This document shows, piece after piece, positions 1-8,820 of a stretch of 64,000 nt of DNA (its first letter is position 1; each line of letters begins with the position of its first letter). The notes under the pieces were generated by a model. It saw nothing but the letters and a program-made list of their open reading frames with translations. It was not told where the DNA came from and did not search any database. The translations under genes were made by a program, and so were the position numbers. The DNA is from Flavivirga aquimarina. GTDB taxonomy: Bacteria; Bacteroidota; Bacteroidia; Flavobacteriales; Flavobacteriaceae. Location: assembly GCF_030540835.1 (NCBI RefSeq), contig NZ_JAUOEK010000069.1, positions 62,001 to 126,000 of the forward strand, given 5' to 3'.

Positions 1-38
1 AGATTTTATAATCGTAATTCATCAAATGGTAATTCATT

Positions 39-881
39 TTACCAGTCTTTTTCAGTTTTTATTTTTACACCTTTTTCTTTTGCCTGATTCATTTTTTCCT
101 GAACTTTTTGTTCCTGATTGTTCATGGCCTCTAATAAATTCTTTATTTGTTGTGGCGACATCTGTCCGGGTTGAGGTTTAGGTTTTTGCTGTTCTTTTTC
201 TTTATCACCTTCCTTACCTTTATCTTCTTTTTCGTCTTTAGGCTTTCCCTCATCATCCTTTTCGTCTTCACCTTCTTTTTTATCCTGATCGCCTTTGTCT
301 TTTTTATCCTCTTTATCGTCGCCCTCCTTATCCTTTTTATCTTCGTTCTCTTTCTTATCTTGATCCTCTTTGTTCTCGTCTTTGTTTTGGTCGTCTTTAT
401 TTTCGTCTTGCTGATCTTTTTGTTCTTCTGCACAAATCTTAGCTAAACCCAAATTGTACCGTGTTTCATTGTCTGTAGGATCATTTCTTAAAGCATTTTT
501 AAAAGCTTCAACAGCTTCTTTACATTTTTTATTCTGCATTAGAATATTACCAATGTTATGATATGCCTTGTGCTTTTCTAACTTTGAAGTGGCTGCTTTT
601 GCTGCTTGTTGATGACGAAAAAGTGCTTCTTCGTAATTACCTTTTTCATAGTATGCATTTCCTAAATTGTAAATTCCTGCAACTGCATTTGCTTGTTTAG
701 AAATAGCTTGTCTATAAGCCATTTCTCCCGAAACAAAATCGTCTTCAGTTATTAAATTATTGCCTTCATATATATAATTAGTCGCTTTTTTTAAAGCTAA
801 CAACGCTTCTTTATCCTGTTCCTCCTGAGAAAAAGATAAAGACACAAATAATACTAATGTGATTAATAATACTTGTTTCAT
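39..881 (-). CDS. batC: BatC-like TPR protein of the Bat aerotolerance operon
   Basis: A 280-residue secreted TPR protein. Residues 1-18 form a signal peptide ending in FSQ, residues about 30-150 hold three to four TPR units (YNLGNAYYEKGNYEEAL and similar), and residues about 150-240 are an extreme K/E/D/Q-rich linker before a short proline-rich and helical tail. BatC is the TPR partner of the BatA/BatB von Willebrand proteins, presumably a periplasmic scaffold. The start codon overlaps the stop of the redoxin gene upstream in an ATGA (878-881), so translation is probably coupled. The operon continues off the left edge, where BatD and BatE would be expected. The charged linker creates long spurious open frames on both strands. 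Family call is firm; molecular function in this family is not established. Confidence 0.85.
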   Translation of the reverse strand: MKQVLLITLVLFVSLSFSQEEQDKEALLALKKATNYIYEGNNLITEDDFVSGEMAYRQAISKQANAVAGIYNLGNAYYEKGNYEEALFRHQQAAKAATSKLEKHKAYHNIGNILMQNKKCKEAVEAFKNALRNDPTDNETRYNLGLAKICAEEQKDQQDENKDDQNKDENKEDQDKKENEDKKDKEGDDKEDKKDKGDQDKKEGEDEKDDEGKPKDEKEDKGKEGDKEKEQQKPKPQPGQMSPQQIKNLLEAMNNQEQKVQEKMNQAKEKGVKIKTEKDW

Positions 882-1483
882 TTTTCTTTTAATTGCTTTA
901 GTATTTCTAATAACATATTAGCACTCATTCTTTGCTTATAGTTAGGGCTAATATACTCAAAAAGTATGGTGCCATCTGTATCTACGATAAATGCTGATGG
1001 AACTGGTAGGAACCCTGAATTAAGGCCTCCTGAAAACTTGTCAAGCCTATCGGAATAACGTTCGGGAGCTTTAAAGGCTATACCCATAGCTTTTATTAAT
1101 TCGCCATCTGCATCCGAAAAAAGTTTATATGCCAATGCCCCTTTTTCCTTAGAGGTTTTTAAGTTTTTGGGAGAATCTGGACTGAAACCGATTATTTGGT
1201 ATCCAAGTGCGTCAATCTCATTCTGGATTTCACCAACAGCAGAAAGATGTCTGTTGCAAAACGGGCACCACCCACCTCTATAAAAAAGCAAAACCGATGG
1301 TTGTTGCTTTAATACTTCTTCTAATGGCACTTTATTTCCTTCTGTTGAAACGACACTTAAACTAGGGACTTTTTCACCTATTAATAATGGAGAAATATCA
1401 GTGTCTTTTTCAGCAACTTGAGCAATACAAGTAAATACCGATGTGCATAAAACTATTAATGTTGTAAAAACTTTCATCTTCAT
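878..1483 (-). CDS. Secreted AhpC/TSA-type peroxiredoxin-like protein
   Basis: A 201-residue thioredoxin-fold protein with a signal peptide (residues 1-22, ending CIAQ) and the redox motif W72-C73-P-F-C76 inside RGGWCPFCN, typical of the Prx-like2 group of AhpC/TSA proteins. It probably acts as a thiol peroxidase or reductase in the periplasm. It sits between batB and batC and overlaps batC by 4 bp, so it is part of this operon. A redox enzyme inside an operon named for aerotolerance suggests a direct role in oxidative stress defence (inference). Substrate and electron donor cannot be told from sequence. Confidence 0.85.
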   Translation of the reverse strand: MKMKVFTTLIVLCTSVFTCIAQVAEKDTDISPLLIGEKVPSLSVVSTEGNKVPLEEVLKQQPSVLLFYRGGWCPFCNRHLSAVGEIQNEIDALGYQIIGFSPDSPKNLKTSKEKGALAYKLFSDADGELIKAMGIAFKAPERYSDRLDKFSGGLNSGFLPVPSAFIVDTDGTILFEYISPNYKQRMSANMLLEILKQLKEK

Positions 1484-1578
1484 TATTTATTGACCGATAC
1501 TTTATTGTATCTAGTGTAATATGGGTTTATTTTAATTTCTAAGATATAAAACCTTCTCTTTTATCTTCGTTAAAGAAT

Positions 1579-2616
1579 TTATAAATTCTCATTAAATAAA
1601 TTTAATTTTTTCAACCAGGCCGTTTTACGCTCCAATAAGAAAACATCTAAAAGCAAAAAGAAAATCCCAAAGCCTAAAAACCATTGAAATTGATCTTTAA
1701 AATCGGCAAATTGCTTGGCTTCAAATTCTGTTTTATCCATGCTATTTAAAATTTCACGAATATTCTCAACAACATCATTTGTGTTTTTTCCATTTATATA
1801 AGCGCCATTGGCTTCTTCGGCAATAGCTTGGAGGGTTTCCTCATTTAAACGTGTAATGACCGTTTCTCCTTGATTGTCTTTTTTATAGTTTAATACAATA
1901 CCATTTCGTTTTTCGGGAATAGGGCCTCCTTTTATATCGCCAACACCAATGGTAAAAATACGAATACCTTCTTCACTTGCATCTTCTGCAACTGCTGCTG
2001 CTTCCTCACTATGATCTTCTCCGTCTGAAATAATAATTAGAATTCTATTGGTTTGTTCCTCATCATCAAAATATGTTTTTGCCAATTTAATAGCTTCGTT
2101 TATAGCGGTTCCTTGCGATGATAACATATCGGTATTCATACTTTGCAAAAACATTTTGGCCGATGCATAATCTGTTGTTATAGGTAATTGTGGAAATGCT
2201 TTTCCTGCATAAGCTATAATTCCAATGCGGTCACTAGCCAAATTATTGATAATTTGCGTGACGAGTTGCTTAGATTTTTCTAGCCTATTTGGTGCTATAT
2301 CTTCGGCTAACATACTTTTAGATACATCGACAGCAAAAACAATATCGACACCTTCTCGCTTAACCGTTTCTAATTTTGTACCTATTTTGGGGTTTACCAA
2401 TGCGATTGCCAAGCAAGCAAAAGCTAAACTCAATACGCCAATTTTTAAAACTGATTTAAACAATGATGTATTGGGGCTTAATTTTTTAAGTGATTTTTTA
2501 TCAGAAAATTTACTCTGTGCCTTATATTTCCATAACTGAAGCACCAAAAAGAATAGGATTATTACTGGAATAATACCTAACGCCCAAAACCATATTTTTT
2601 CTTCTAATTGATACAT
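1579..2616 (-). CDS. batB: BatB, membrane-anchored von Willebrand A protein
   Basis: A 345-residue membrane protein: transmembrane segments at about 10-28 and 57-75, a VWA domain from about 90 with the MIDAS motif D97-V-S99-K-S101, and a C-terminal transmembrane helix at about 310-330. The VWA domain faces the periplasm and is thought to bind partners through a metal ion. It follows batA in the same direction with a 98-bp gap (2617-2714) full of short repeats. BatA and BatB are paralogues that occur together across Bacteroidota. Confidence 0.9.
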   Translation of the reverse strand: MYQLEEKIWFWALGIIPVIILFFLVLQLWKYKAQSKFSDKKSLKKLSPNTSLFKSVLKIGVLSLAFACLAIALVNPKIGTKLETVKREGVDIVFAVDVSKSMLAEDIAPNRLEKSKQLVTQIINNLASDRIGIIAYAGKAFPQLPITTDYASAKMFLQSMNTDMLSSQGTAINEAIKLAKTYFDDEEQTNRILIIISDGEDHSEEAAAVAEDASEEGIRIFTIGVGDIKGGPIPEKRNGIVLNYKKDNQGETVITRLNEETLQAIAEEANGAYINGKNTNDVVENIREILNSMDKTEFEAKQFADFKDQFQWFLGFGIFFLLLDVFLLERKTAWLKKLNLFNENL

Positions 2617-2714
2617 TTTTTTCTAAATTCCAATATTTAAACTCCAAAATTCCAAAATTCCAAAATTCCAAAAACGTAATGTCTTTTATTTTGACTTTAT
2701 ATTCTTTGGTCTTT
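2617..2714. repeat. Octamer tandem repeat in the batA-batB gap
   Basis: The gap contains CCAAAATT three and a half times in tandem (2644-2673), preceded by degenerate versions. A 66-codon frame read through it (2522-2722, minus strand) encodes only the repeat as FWNFGILEF-like peptide and is not a gene. Similar low-complexity filler occupies the other gaps of this operon. Confidence 0.75.
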
Positions 2715-3719
2715 TTAAACAAAACTTCTAAAAACCGTAAAACGCAATAGTAATTCCATAAGGAGTAACAATCCTGCGAATACTACTAACGATCTATATT
2801 TCTCCTCGTAATTATAAAATTTAAATTCTTCTATTTCTGTTTTTTCTAGTTTATTTATTTCATCATAAATCTCCTCTAACTTTCTATTGTTAGTCGCTCT
2901 AAAATATTTTCCTCCGGTAGCGTTGGCTATTTCTTTTAATAACTCTTCATCTATTTCTACTTGAACGCGTCCGTACTGGAGTTGCCCATTAGATGAAAGT
3001 CTTATAGGAGACAACGCCATACCATTGGTTCCTAAACCTATGGTATATGTTTTTATACCATATTCAACAGCTAATTCGCTCGCTATTTTAGGGTCTATAA
3101 ATCCTGAATTATTAACACCATCGGTCAATAAAATAATGACTTTACTTGTGGCTTTACTATCTTTTAAGCGATTTACCGATGTTGCTAACCCCATGCCTAT
3201 AGCAGTACCTCCTTCAATAATAGTATTATACTTTATACTTTTTAATGATCGTATTACTATGGCTTTATCGCTTGTTATTGGTGTTTTCGTATAACTTTCT
3301 CCGGCATATTCAACCAAACCAATTCTATCATTTGGTCTTCCTTTAATAAATTCTGCTGCTACTTTTTTTAATGCTTCTAATCTATTTGGAGATAGATCTT
3401 TTGCTAGCATACTAGCAGAAACGTCTATGGCCATTACAATGTCAATTCCTCTTGTAGTTTTTGTTTTTGTCGAAACATCTACAGTTTGAGGTCTTGCTAA
3501 CGCGGTAATTAATATAGCCAAGGCGACTAAGCGCAAAGCAAACAATAGGTGCTTTAATTTAGGTAACCAGGAATTAGTAACCTTAAAACCTTTTAGGCTT
3601 GATATTTTAAGTTCTGCTGTTTGTTTTTTGTGCTTAAAAATATACCACAACACAACTAATGGAAGTGCTAACAGCAACCAGAAAAATTCTTTATTTAAAA
3701 ATTCGATTCCCTCAAACAT
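2715..3719 (-). CDS. batA: BatA, membrane-anchored von Willebrand A protein
   Basis: A 334-residue protein with the same plan as BatB: N-terminal transmembrane helices at about 10-28 and 57-76, a VWA domain with MIDAS residues D99-V-S101-A-S103, and a C-terminal transmembrane helix at about 308-328. Its ATG overlaps the TAA stop of the preceding gene (TAATG, 3717-3721), so the two are likely co-translated. It is expected to act with BatB, MoxR and the DUF58 protein in an envelope complex. Confidence 0.9.
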   Translation of the reverse strand: MFEGIEFLNKEFFWLLLALPLVVLWYIFKHKKQTAELKISSLKGFKVTNSWLPKLKHLLFALRLVALAILITALARPQTVDVSTKTKTTRGIDIVMAIDVSASMLAKDLSPNRLEALKKVAAEFIKGRPNDRIGLVEYAGESYTKTPITSDKAIVIRSLKSIKYNTIIEGGTAIGMGLATSVNRLKDSKATSKVIILLTDGVNNSGFIDPKIASELAVEYGIKTYTIGLGTNGMALSPIRLSSNGQLQYGRVQVEIDEELLKEIANATGGKYFRATNNRKLEEIYDEINKLEKTEIEEFKFYNYEEKYRSLVVFAGLLLLMELLLRFTVFRSFV

Positions 3720-5380
3720 TATTCTTCTGCTTTTTTAAGTTCTATTGAATTTAAAATACGCTCAACAATTTGATCTGCATAAACATCATATTCCTTCCAA
3801 AAAAGGAGTGCTTGTTGTACAATATTTTCTGATGTAAATGCTAAAATAACATACTTCCCTCTTTCTACTTTGTCTGAATTTGGGATTGATAGTTCTAAAC
3901 TACCATGAACTTTTAGTCCTTCGGCACCGTTTGGAGTCACAAATTTTTCGTTTTTTGTTACGATATTCTGTGCACCAGAAGCTTCAAGTGTTTTAAAATT
4001 CTCGTTTATAGATTGTTCTAAATCTATTTTATTTTCACCTAAATTTTTATATTTAGAAGTCGTAACCGCAATGCTAAACCTATCTATTAAACTACCATAA
4101 CCAAACATTGTAACATCAATCTGTTGCGATAATTCTTCGGGTAAACCGGGATCCATTCTTTTTAACACTTTAGGTGTTGAAATTGTTATAGGCGGAACCC
4201 CATATTCGCTAGTTACCCAATCGCCCTCTAAAAGCTCTATGCTATCATGACCAATAATAGTATCCTTAACATAATTAAATCCATATTTTATTGAAAAACC
4301 TGTGAAAGTAGCTATTAATATAAACACACTTATTGCTACCGTTATAATAATCTTATTTCGGGTTTTTTTACGTTCTAATTCTTCTCTATATTTTTCGTCT
4401 AAAAGCTTCTCTTCCTCTGTTGGCTCTGGTAACACTTCTTTTACATGATCAATCTCGCTATCAATCGTACTTCTATCTAATTCGGCTAATGCTATATCTG
4501 GAGCAGATTTTGCAAATTTCACTAAATCGGCTCGTTTTAAAATATTTTCAATATTTTCAATCGTCTCTTTACTTAAATCAATTTGGTTACCTTCTTTAAG
4601 CAATCGAAGTCTTTTAACAAGCTCATCGGTAGTACTTTCTAAAGAATGATCGTATACTTTTTCATCTAAATATTTTCTGATGATTCCTGTTAATTCTGAA
4701 TAATATTCTTTTAATTCTGAATGTTCTAAATAATGGCTTTCATCTAGCTTTTTAAGAGCTAATTTAGCTCTGTCATAGGGAGGGAGCAATGCTATTTGTT
4801 CGGCTTCGGATAATGGTTTTTTTCTCCAAATAAACCAAAACAATAAAAATGCAATAATACCAATTATTAAAAGCGTAAGTAATAGATATTTCCACCAATT
4901 ACTTGAAGGTTTTTTTACTTCAATAATAGGTTTGATATCATACAACCCTTGCTTTGTAGTATCAATTACAATATCTCTAACTTCTACCTTTAGAGAATCG
5001 GTAAAAAAGGTTTTATCTCCAATAATTATTTTTTGTCTTGGAATGGTGTAAGCTCCTGAATCAAATTGCGTTAATCCATACTTTTTAATGAGATTGTACT
5101 TATCGTTATTTTTTAATGTATCTACTTCGTAGGATTCAATCATTTCTAAAGGCGTGAATGTTTGCCCTTCTGGAAAAACAACCAAACTAGTAGTATCTGT
5201 TTCTACTTGAATATGATATGTAATTTGTTCACCTATTTTTATAGATGTAGAATCGATTGCCGAAGTAACTTGGGCAAATGAGACAAGAGAAAATAGAAAA
5301 AAGAGAAAAGAAGCTATGACCGAAGACCGAAGACGGAAGGCGGAAGCTATTTTACTCAAAAATCGTAATTCGTAATTCAT
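3719..5380 (-). CDS. BatD-like membrane protein of the Bat operon
   Basis: A 553-residue protein with a signal peptide (hydrophobic 21-33, cleavage after FAQ at about 37), a periplasmic beta-rich domain (about 38-160), a transmembrane helix at 164-186 followed by WRKK, a cytoplasmic helical region (about 190-340), a second transmembrane helix (about 343-365) and a C-terminal domain. The order suits the BatD/DUF4381-like proteins found between DUF58 and BatA in flavobacteria. The first about 22 residues are encoded by short tandem repeats, so the only in-frame ATG lies in repeat DNA; a TTG at codon 8 is the only other conventional start before the hydrophobic core. Function is unknown; the placement is solid. 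Confidence 0.7.
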   Translation of the reverse strand: MNYELRFLSKIASAFRLRSSVIASFLFFLFSLVSFAQVTSAIDSTSIKIGEQITYHIQVETDTTSLVVFPEGQTFTPLEMIESYEVDTLKNNDKYNLIKKYGLTQFDSGAYTIPRQKIIIGDKTFFTDSLKVEVRDIVIDTTKQGLYDIKPIIEVKKPSSNWWKYLLLTLLIIGIIAFLLFWFIWRKKPLSEAEQIALLPPYDRAKLALKKLDESHYLEHSELKEYYSELTGIIRKYLDEKVYDHSLESTTDELVKRLRLLKEGNQIDLSKETIENIENILKRADLVKFAKSAPDIALAELDRSTIDSEIDHVKEVLPEPTEEEKLLDEKYREELERKKTRNKIIITVAISVFILIATFTGFSIKYGFNYVKDTIIGHDSIELLEGDWVTSEYGVPPITISTPKVLKRMDPGLPEELSQQIDVTMFGYGSLIDRFSIAVTTSKYKNLGENKIDLEQSINENFKTLEASGAQNIVTKNEKFVTPNGAEGLKVHGSLELSIPNSDKVERGKYVILAFTSENIVQQALLFWKEYDVYADQIVERILNSIELKKAEE

Positions 5381-5394
5381 AAATCTAAAATCGT
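5325..5394. repeat. Heptamer repeats forming the 5' end of the BatD-like gene
   Basis: Read on the minus strand this contains AATTACG twice in tandem followed by four CTTCCGN/CTTCGGT heptamers. It spans the start codon and the first residues of the BatD-like gene. Fragments of the same words (AATCGTAATTC) occur at 1-30 and, degenerate, in 6262-6335. Confidence 0.7.
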
Positions 5395-6261
5395 TTATCC
5401 TCTTCTTTTAAAATAACCTAGAAGCTTTTTTACATAACTTTCATCAACGCGACAATCAATTGCTCCAGCGCCCGATTTTGTAAAGCTCTCTTTATAATAA
5501 GCTACTTTTTCATGATAGAACTTACCATAATTAAGTCTTACTTTTTTTGACGATGTATTCACTAACATGGACTCTCCGGTTTCTTCATCATGCATTTGCA
5601 CCATGCCTAAGTTTGGTATATCTTCTTCACGTTTATCGTAAACGCGTATTCCTGTAACGTCATGTTTACCCGAAACAATTTTCATTGTTTGATGATAATC
5701 GTCGGCAATAAAATCAGATAACACAAAAACAATGGCTTTTTTCTTCATCACGTTTTGCATAAACTTTAATGCTTCTGCCAAATTGGTTTGCTTACTTTCC
5801 GGTTTAAACTCTATAAGTTCCCGAATAATACGAAGTACATGTGAACGTCCTTTTTTAGGCGGAATATAAAGTTCTACTTTATCAGAAAATAAAATGAGTC
5901 CGATTTTGTCATTGTTTTGAGTGGCCGAAAACGCCAATGTTGCTGCTATTTCTGTAACGACTTCGTTTTTAAACTGCTGTTCTGTGCCAAACAATTCTGA
6001 ACCGGATATATCTACCATAAGCATCATGGTAAGCTCGCGTTCTTCTTCAAAAACTTTCACAAAAGGTTCATTGTAACGTGCAGTTACGTTCCAATCTATA
6101 TTTCGTACATCGTCACCAAATTGATATTGGCGTACTTCACTAAAAGTCATACCACGTCCTTTGAAGGTTGAATGGTATTCTCCTCCAAATATATGATCAG
6201 ACAGACGACGTGTCTTAATCTCTATTTTTCGTACTTTTTTTAGTAATTCTTTAGTATCCAT
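5395..6261 (-). CDS. DUF58 domain protein of the Bat/MoxR operon
   Basis: A 288-residue cytoplasmic protein with the hallmark DUF58 stretch (GRGMTFSEVRQYQFGDD at about 36-51, then R-N-I-D-W) followed by a VWA-like fold with D84-I-S86-G-S88. DUF58 proteins are obligate neighbours of MoxR ATPases and are thought to be substrates or adaptors of them. It lies between moxR and the BatD-like gene on the same strand. Confidence 0.9.
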   Translation of the reverse strand: MDTKELLKKVRKIEIKTRRLSDHIFGGEYHSTFKGRGMTFSEVRQYQFGDDVRNIDWNVTARYNEPFVKVFEEERELTMMLMVDISGSELFGTEQQFKNEVVTEIAATLAFSATQNNDKIGLILFSDKVELYIPPKKGRSHVLRIIRELIEFKPESKQTNLAEALKFMQNVMKKKAIVFVLSDFIADDYHQTMKIVSGKHDVTGIRVYDKREEDIPNLGMVQMHDEETGESMLVNTSSKKVRLNYGKFYHEKVAYYKESFTKSGAGAIDCRVDESYVKKLLGYFKRRG

Positions 6262-6335
6262 TTTTCAATTTACGATTGTAGATTTTTGATTTACGACTTC
6301 TAAAATCGTCATTCTTAATTCTAAAATCTAAAATT
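6262..6335. repeat. Low-complexity repeat filler between moxR and DUF58 gene
   Basis: This gap consists of degenerate repeats of TTTACGAtt, TCTAAAATC and AATTCTAAAATC. It resembles the filler in the other gaps of this operon and shows no promoter or terminator I can support. Confidence 0.6.
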
Positions 6336-7337
6336 CTATGGTACTTCTATCTCGTTTACAATTTTGTTGATGATGTCTACTGAATTTACATTTTCGGCTT
6401 CAGCTTCATAAGTAATCCCTATTCTATGCCTTAATACATCATAAACAACCGCGCGAACATCTTCTGGAATAACATATCCACGACGTTTAATAAAAGCATA
6501 ACATTTAGCAGCAGTTGCTAAATTGATACTTCCACGTGGTGAAGCTCCAAATGAAATTAGCGGTTTTAAATCGGCAAGTTTATATTTTTCCGGATATCGT
6601 GTTGCAAAAATAATATCAAGAATATATTTTTCAATTTTCTCATCCATGTAGACCTCACGAACTACTTTTTGTGCATCTATGATTTGTTTTACAGAAACAA
6701 CCGGGTTTACTTTATCCCAAGCACCTTTTAGGTTTGCTCTCATAATGAGCTGTTCTTCATCAATTTTTGGGTAATCTATAACCGTTTTTAACATAAAACG
6801 GTCAACCTGAGCTTCTGGTAAAGGGTATGTCCCTTCTTGTTCAACGGGGTTTTGTGTTGCCATAACTAAAAACGGCTTATCTAATACAAAAGTTTCATCA
6901 CCAATAGTTACTTGCTTTTCTTGCATCGCTTCAAGTAAAGCCGATTGTACTTTTGCAGGAGCTCTGTTAATCTCATCTGCTAAGACAAAATTAGCAAATA
7001 TAGGTCCTTTCTTTATCGAGAAATCATTAACCTTCATATTGTAAATTAAGGTTCCTGTTACATCGGCGGGTAATAAATCGGGTGTAAATTGTATTCTACT
7101 AAAGCTTCCGTCTACAGCTTGTGCCAAGGTGTTTATAGCCAAAGTTTTTGCTAACCCAGGAACACCTTCAAGTAAAATATGCCCTTGTCCTAATAACCCA
7201 ATAAGTAACCGTTCGACCATATGTTTTTGGCCTACAATTACTTTATTCATTTCTAGCATTAGTAAATCAACAAAAGCACTTTCCTTCTCAATTTTCTCGT
7301 TAATTGTCTTAATATCAATTGTACCAGTTTCTTGCAT
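6336..7337 (-). CDS. MoxR-family AAA+ ATPase
   Basis: A MoxR AAA+ ATPase of 333 residues from the chosen start, with Walker A GVPGLAKT at 58-65, Walker B LADEINRA at 119-126 and the sensor region TQNPVEQEGTYPLPEAQ. MoxR proteins act as chaperone-like ATPases that mature VWA-domain partners, here presumably BatA, BatB and the DUF58 protein. An in-frame ATG 17 codons upstream (7388) exists, but the peptide it adds (MHGSNKLIIFGLKKIKK) is not typical of the family, which starts shortly before the K-I-N-E-K-I-E-K-E-S segment. First gene of the operon. Confidence 0.93.
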   Translation of the reverse strand: MQETGTIDIKTINEKIEKESAFVDLLMLEMNKVIVGQKHMVERLLIGLLGQGHILLEGVPGLAKTLAINTLAQAVDGSFSRIQFTPDLLPADVTGTLIYNMKVNDFSIKKGPIFANFVLADEINRAPAKVQSALLEAMQEKQVTIGDETFVLDKPFLVMATQNPVEQEGTYPLPEAQVDRFMLKTVIDYPKIDEEQLIMRANLKGAWDKVNPVVSVKQIIDAQKVVREVYMDEKIEKYILDIIFATRYPEKYKLADLKPLISFGASPRGSINLATAAKCYAFIKRRGYVIPEDVRAVVYDVLRHRIGITYEAEAENVNSVDIINKIVNEIEVP

Positions 7338-7413
7338 CTTCTTTATTTTTTTAAGCCCGAATATAATAAGCTTATTTGAGCCATGCAAATTGTTAAAATT
7401 TTTCTTTTAAACC

Positions 7414-7469
7414 TGTTAAGAATAGGTTAAAATATTTAACAAATCCAGTTAAGAATAGGTTAAAATATT
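7414..7469. repeat. 22-bp direct repeat upstream of moxR
   Basis: GTTAAGAATAGGTTAAAATA and two further bases occur identically at 7414-7435 and 7448-7469, a spacing of 34 bp. The pair lies in the moxR upstream region and abuts the terminator hairpin of the DUF4382 gene, so it could be a binding site for a regulator of the Bat operon, or simply a duplication. Confidence 0.6.
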
Positions 7470-7503
7470 ACGGGCAGTTTCTTAAAGAAACTGCCCGTAA
7501 TAT
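7465..7503 (-). terminator. Perfect 19-bp inverted repeat after the DUF4382 gene
   Basis: Two 19-base arms (7465-7483 and 7485-7503) containing ACGGGCAGTTTCTT and its complement form a very stable hairpin. It lies 21 bp past the stop of the minus-strand DUF4382 gene and is followed, in that direction, by AATATTTTAACC. An intrinsic terminator separating that gene from moxR is the simplest reading. Confidence 0.75.
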
Positions 7504-7524
7504 ACATTGTTTTAGAATGAAATA

Positions 7525-8634
7525 TTATGCACCTGGTAAAGTGATCTCTCCCAAATCGTTGGTTTCATCTTCTTTTACTTCTTCATTATTTAATTCGGTT
7601 GCAACTAGCCCAGATCCGTTTGCGGGTGTTAATGTAATTTTATATACACCTATTGGAATATTTTCAAGAAGAAATACACCTGCTTCATTTGTGTTTGCCT
7701 CAACGACAACACCATCTACTATTACAGAGGCTGTTACTACTACATTTTCATTAAGTATTTTACCTGTAATCGCTCCTGCTTTTAGTGCCAATTCTATAGC
7801 AGGTTCAATAACCGTAATTTCCCCATTAACAACTTCTATATTATTAACAGTTGTTACTTTATATTTAGAATTTGAATCTATAGGCGTTAATATAACTTCG
7901 TATGTTCCTGACGAAACTCCCCAAAGCGCAAAATGTCCTGTGTAGTTAGTATAAGCTGATAAAACTTCGTCGTCGTCTGTTTCCGGAGTTCCTTTAGTAT
8001 CTATAACAGATGCTACAGCCGATTCATCTACAGGAAGTACAGAACCTTCTATGATTCCAGAACTTACTTCTGTTATCACCCTCATCACCGGCTTTAGATT
8101 AATGTTTCCTGATTTTCCTGCAATTATAACAGATTTATCAACATCAAAATCTAAAACAAAATCATAAGTAAAGCCTTCCTCTATTACTGTATCTACTTTT
8201 AGTTTTAAACCAGATTGTTGTGCACTTGGTGTTTTTAAGTCATGTACCTCTCCAACATCCAAATCATTTTTGATAACAATAGTATTATTATCTCCCAAGA
8301 CTAATCTTATTTGTTTTAAGGTTCCGGTAGGAATAGGGAACTTGTCCACCAAAACTTCATGAACACCACCAGTGAGATCAAGTAAGTTTATCACTTTTTT
8401 ATTTGAGTTAAGTGATATCCAACCATTTTCATCATTGCTGTTGTCATCCATTTTAATCAAAACATCAACAACATCAACATTCACTTCTTCAAAGTCTCCA
8501 GATTTATCTACCAATTTAATAGAAATGGTTGGTGCTTGTAAACTAGTATTATTTGATTCCGAATTATGACACCCAAAAAGAGAGATACATATTAAAGAAA
8601 GAAGGATTGTTTTTAATTTATTTAAAATACTCAT
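7525..8634 (-). CDS. DUF4382 domain lipoprotein with carboxypeptidase-regulatory-like repeats
   Basis: A 369-residue lipoprotein: lipobox LFGC with acylated C22, a DUF4382 domain (about 35-190, beginning APTISIKLVDKSGDFEEVNVDVVDV), then two Ig-like units (about 192-275 and 285-365) with the T-N-x-x-G-x-F and G-x-Y-x-V-x-L-T-P patterns of carboxypeptidase-regulatory-like folds. It is expected at the cell surface or in the periplasm. No function is known for DUF4382. It stands alone, with a strong terminator after it and a divergent neighbour upstream. Confidence 0.85.
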   Translation of the reverse strand: MSILNKLKTILLSLICISLFGCHNSESNNTSLQAPTISIKLVDKSGDFEEVNVDVVDVLIKMDDNSNDENGWISLNSNKKVINLLDLTGGVHEVLVDKFPIPTGTLKQIRLVLGDNNTIVIKNDLDVGEVHDLKTPSAQQSGLKLKVDTVIEEGFTYDFVLDFDVDKSVIIAGKSGNINLKPVMRVITEVSSGIIEGSVLPVDESAVASVIDTKGTPETDDDEVLSAYTNYTGHFALWGVSSGTYEVILTPIDSNSKYKVTTVNNIEVVNGEITVIEPAIELALKAGAITGKILNENVVVTASVIVDGVVVEANTNEAGVFLLENIPIGVYKITLTPANGSGLVATELNNEEVKEDETNDLGEITLPGA

Positions 8635-8820
8635 CTCTATAACTTACAAATCGAGATCTTCACCACTGGTAACAATCTCATAATCAGTGCTTAATTATTA
8701 TTTAAAGACAATGATACAATATTAAATGAGTTTTAAGTATTTTTATACGTGAATTGCCAAAAAAGACACATAATCTGTAAAAAAACATGAAAAATTTGTC
8801 TTTTTATTATAATTAAAAAT

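Noticed and set aside
143-446. Open frames on both strands across the K/E/D-rich end of BatC
   Set aside because: They are other frames of a low-complexity charged linker; the plus-strand product is a poly-Phe/Leu/Ile artefact.
2522-2722. 66-codon minus-strand frame between batA and batB
   Set aside because: It translates the octamer repeat and then runs into the start of batB in another frame.
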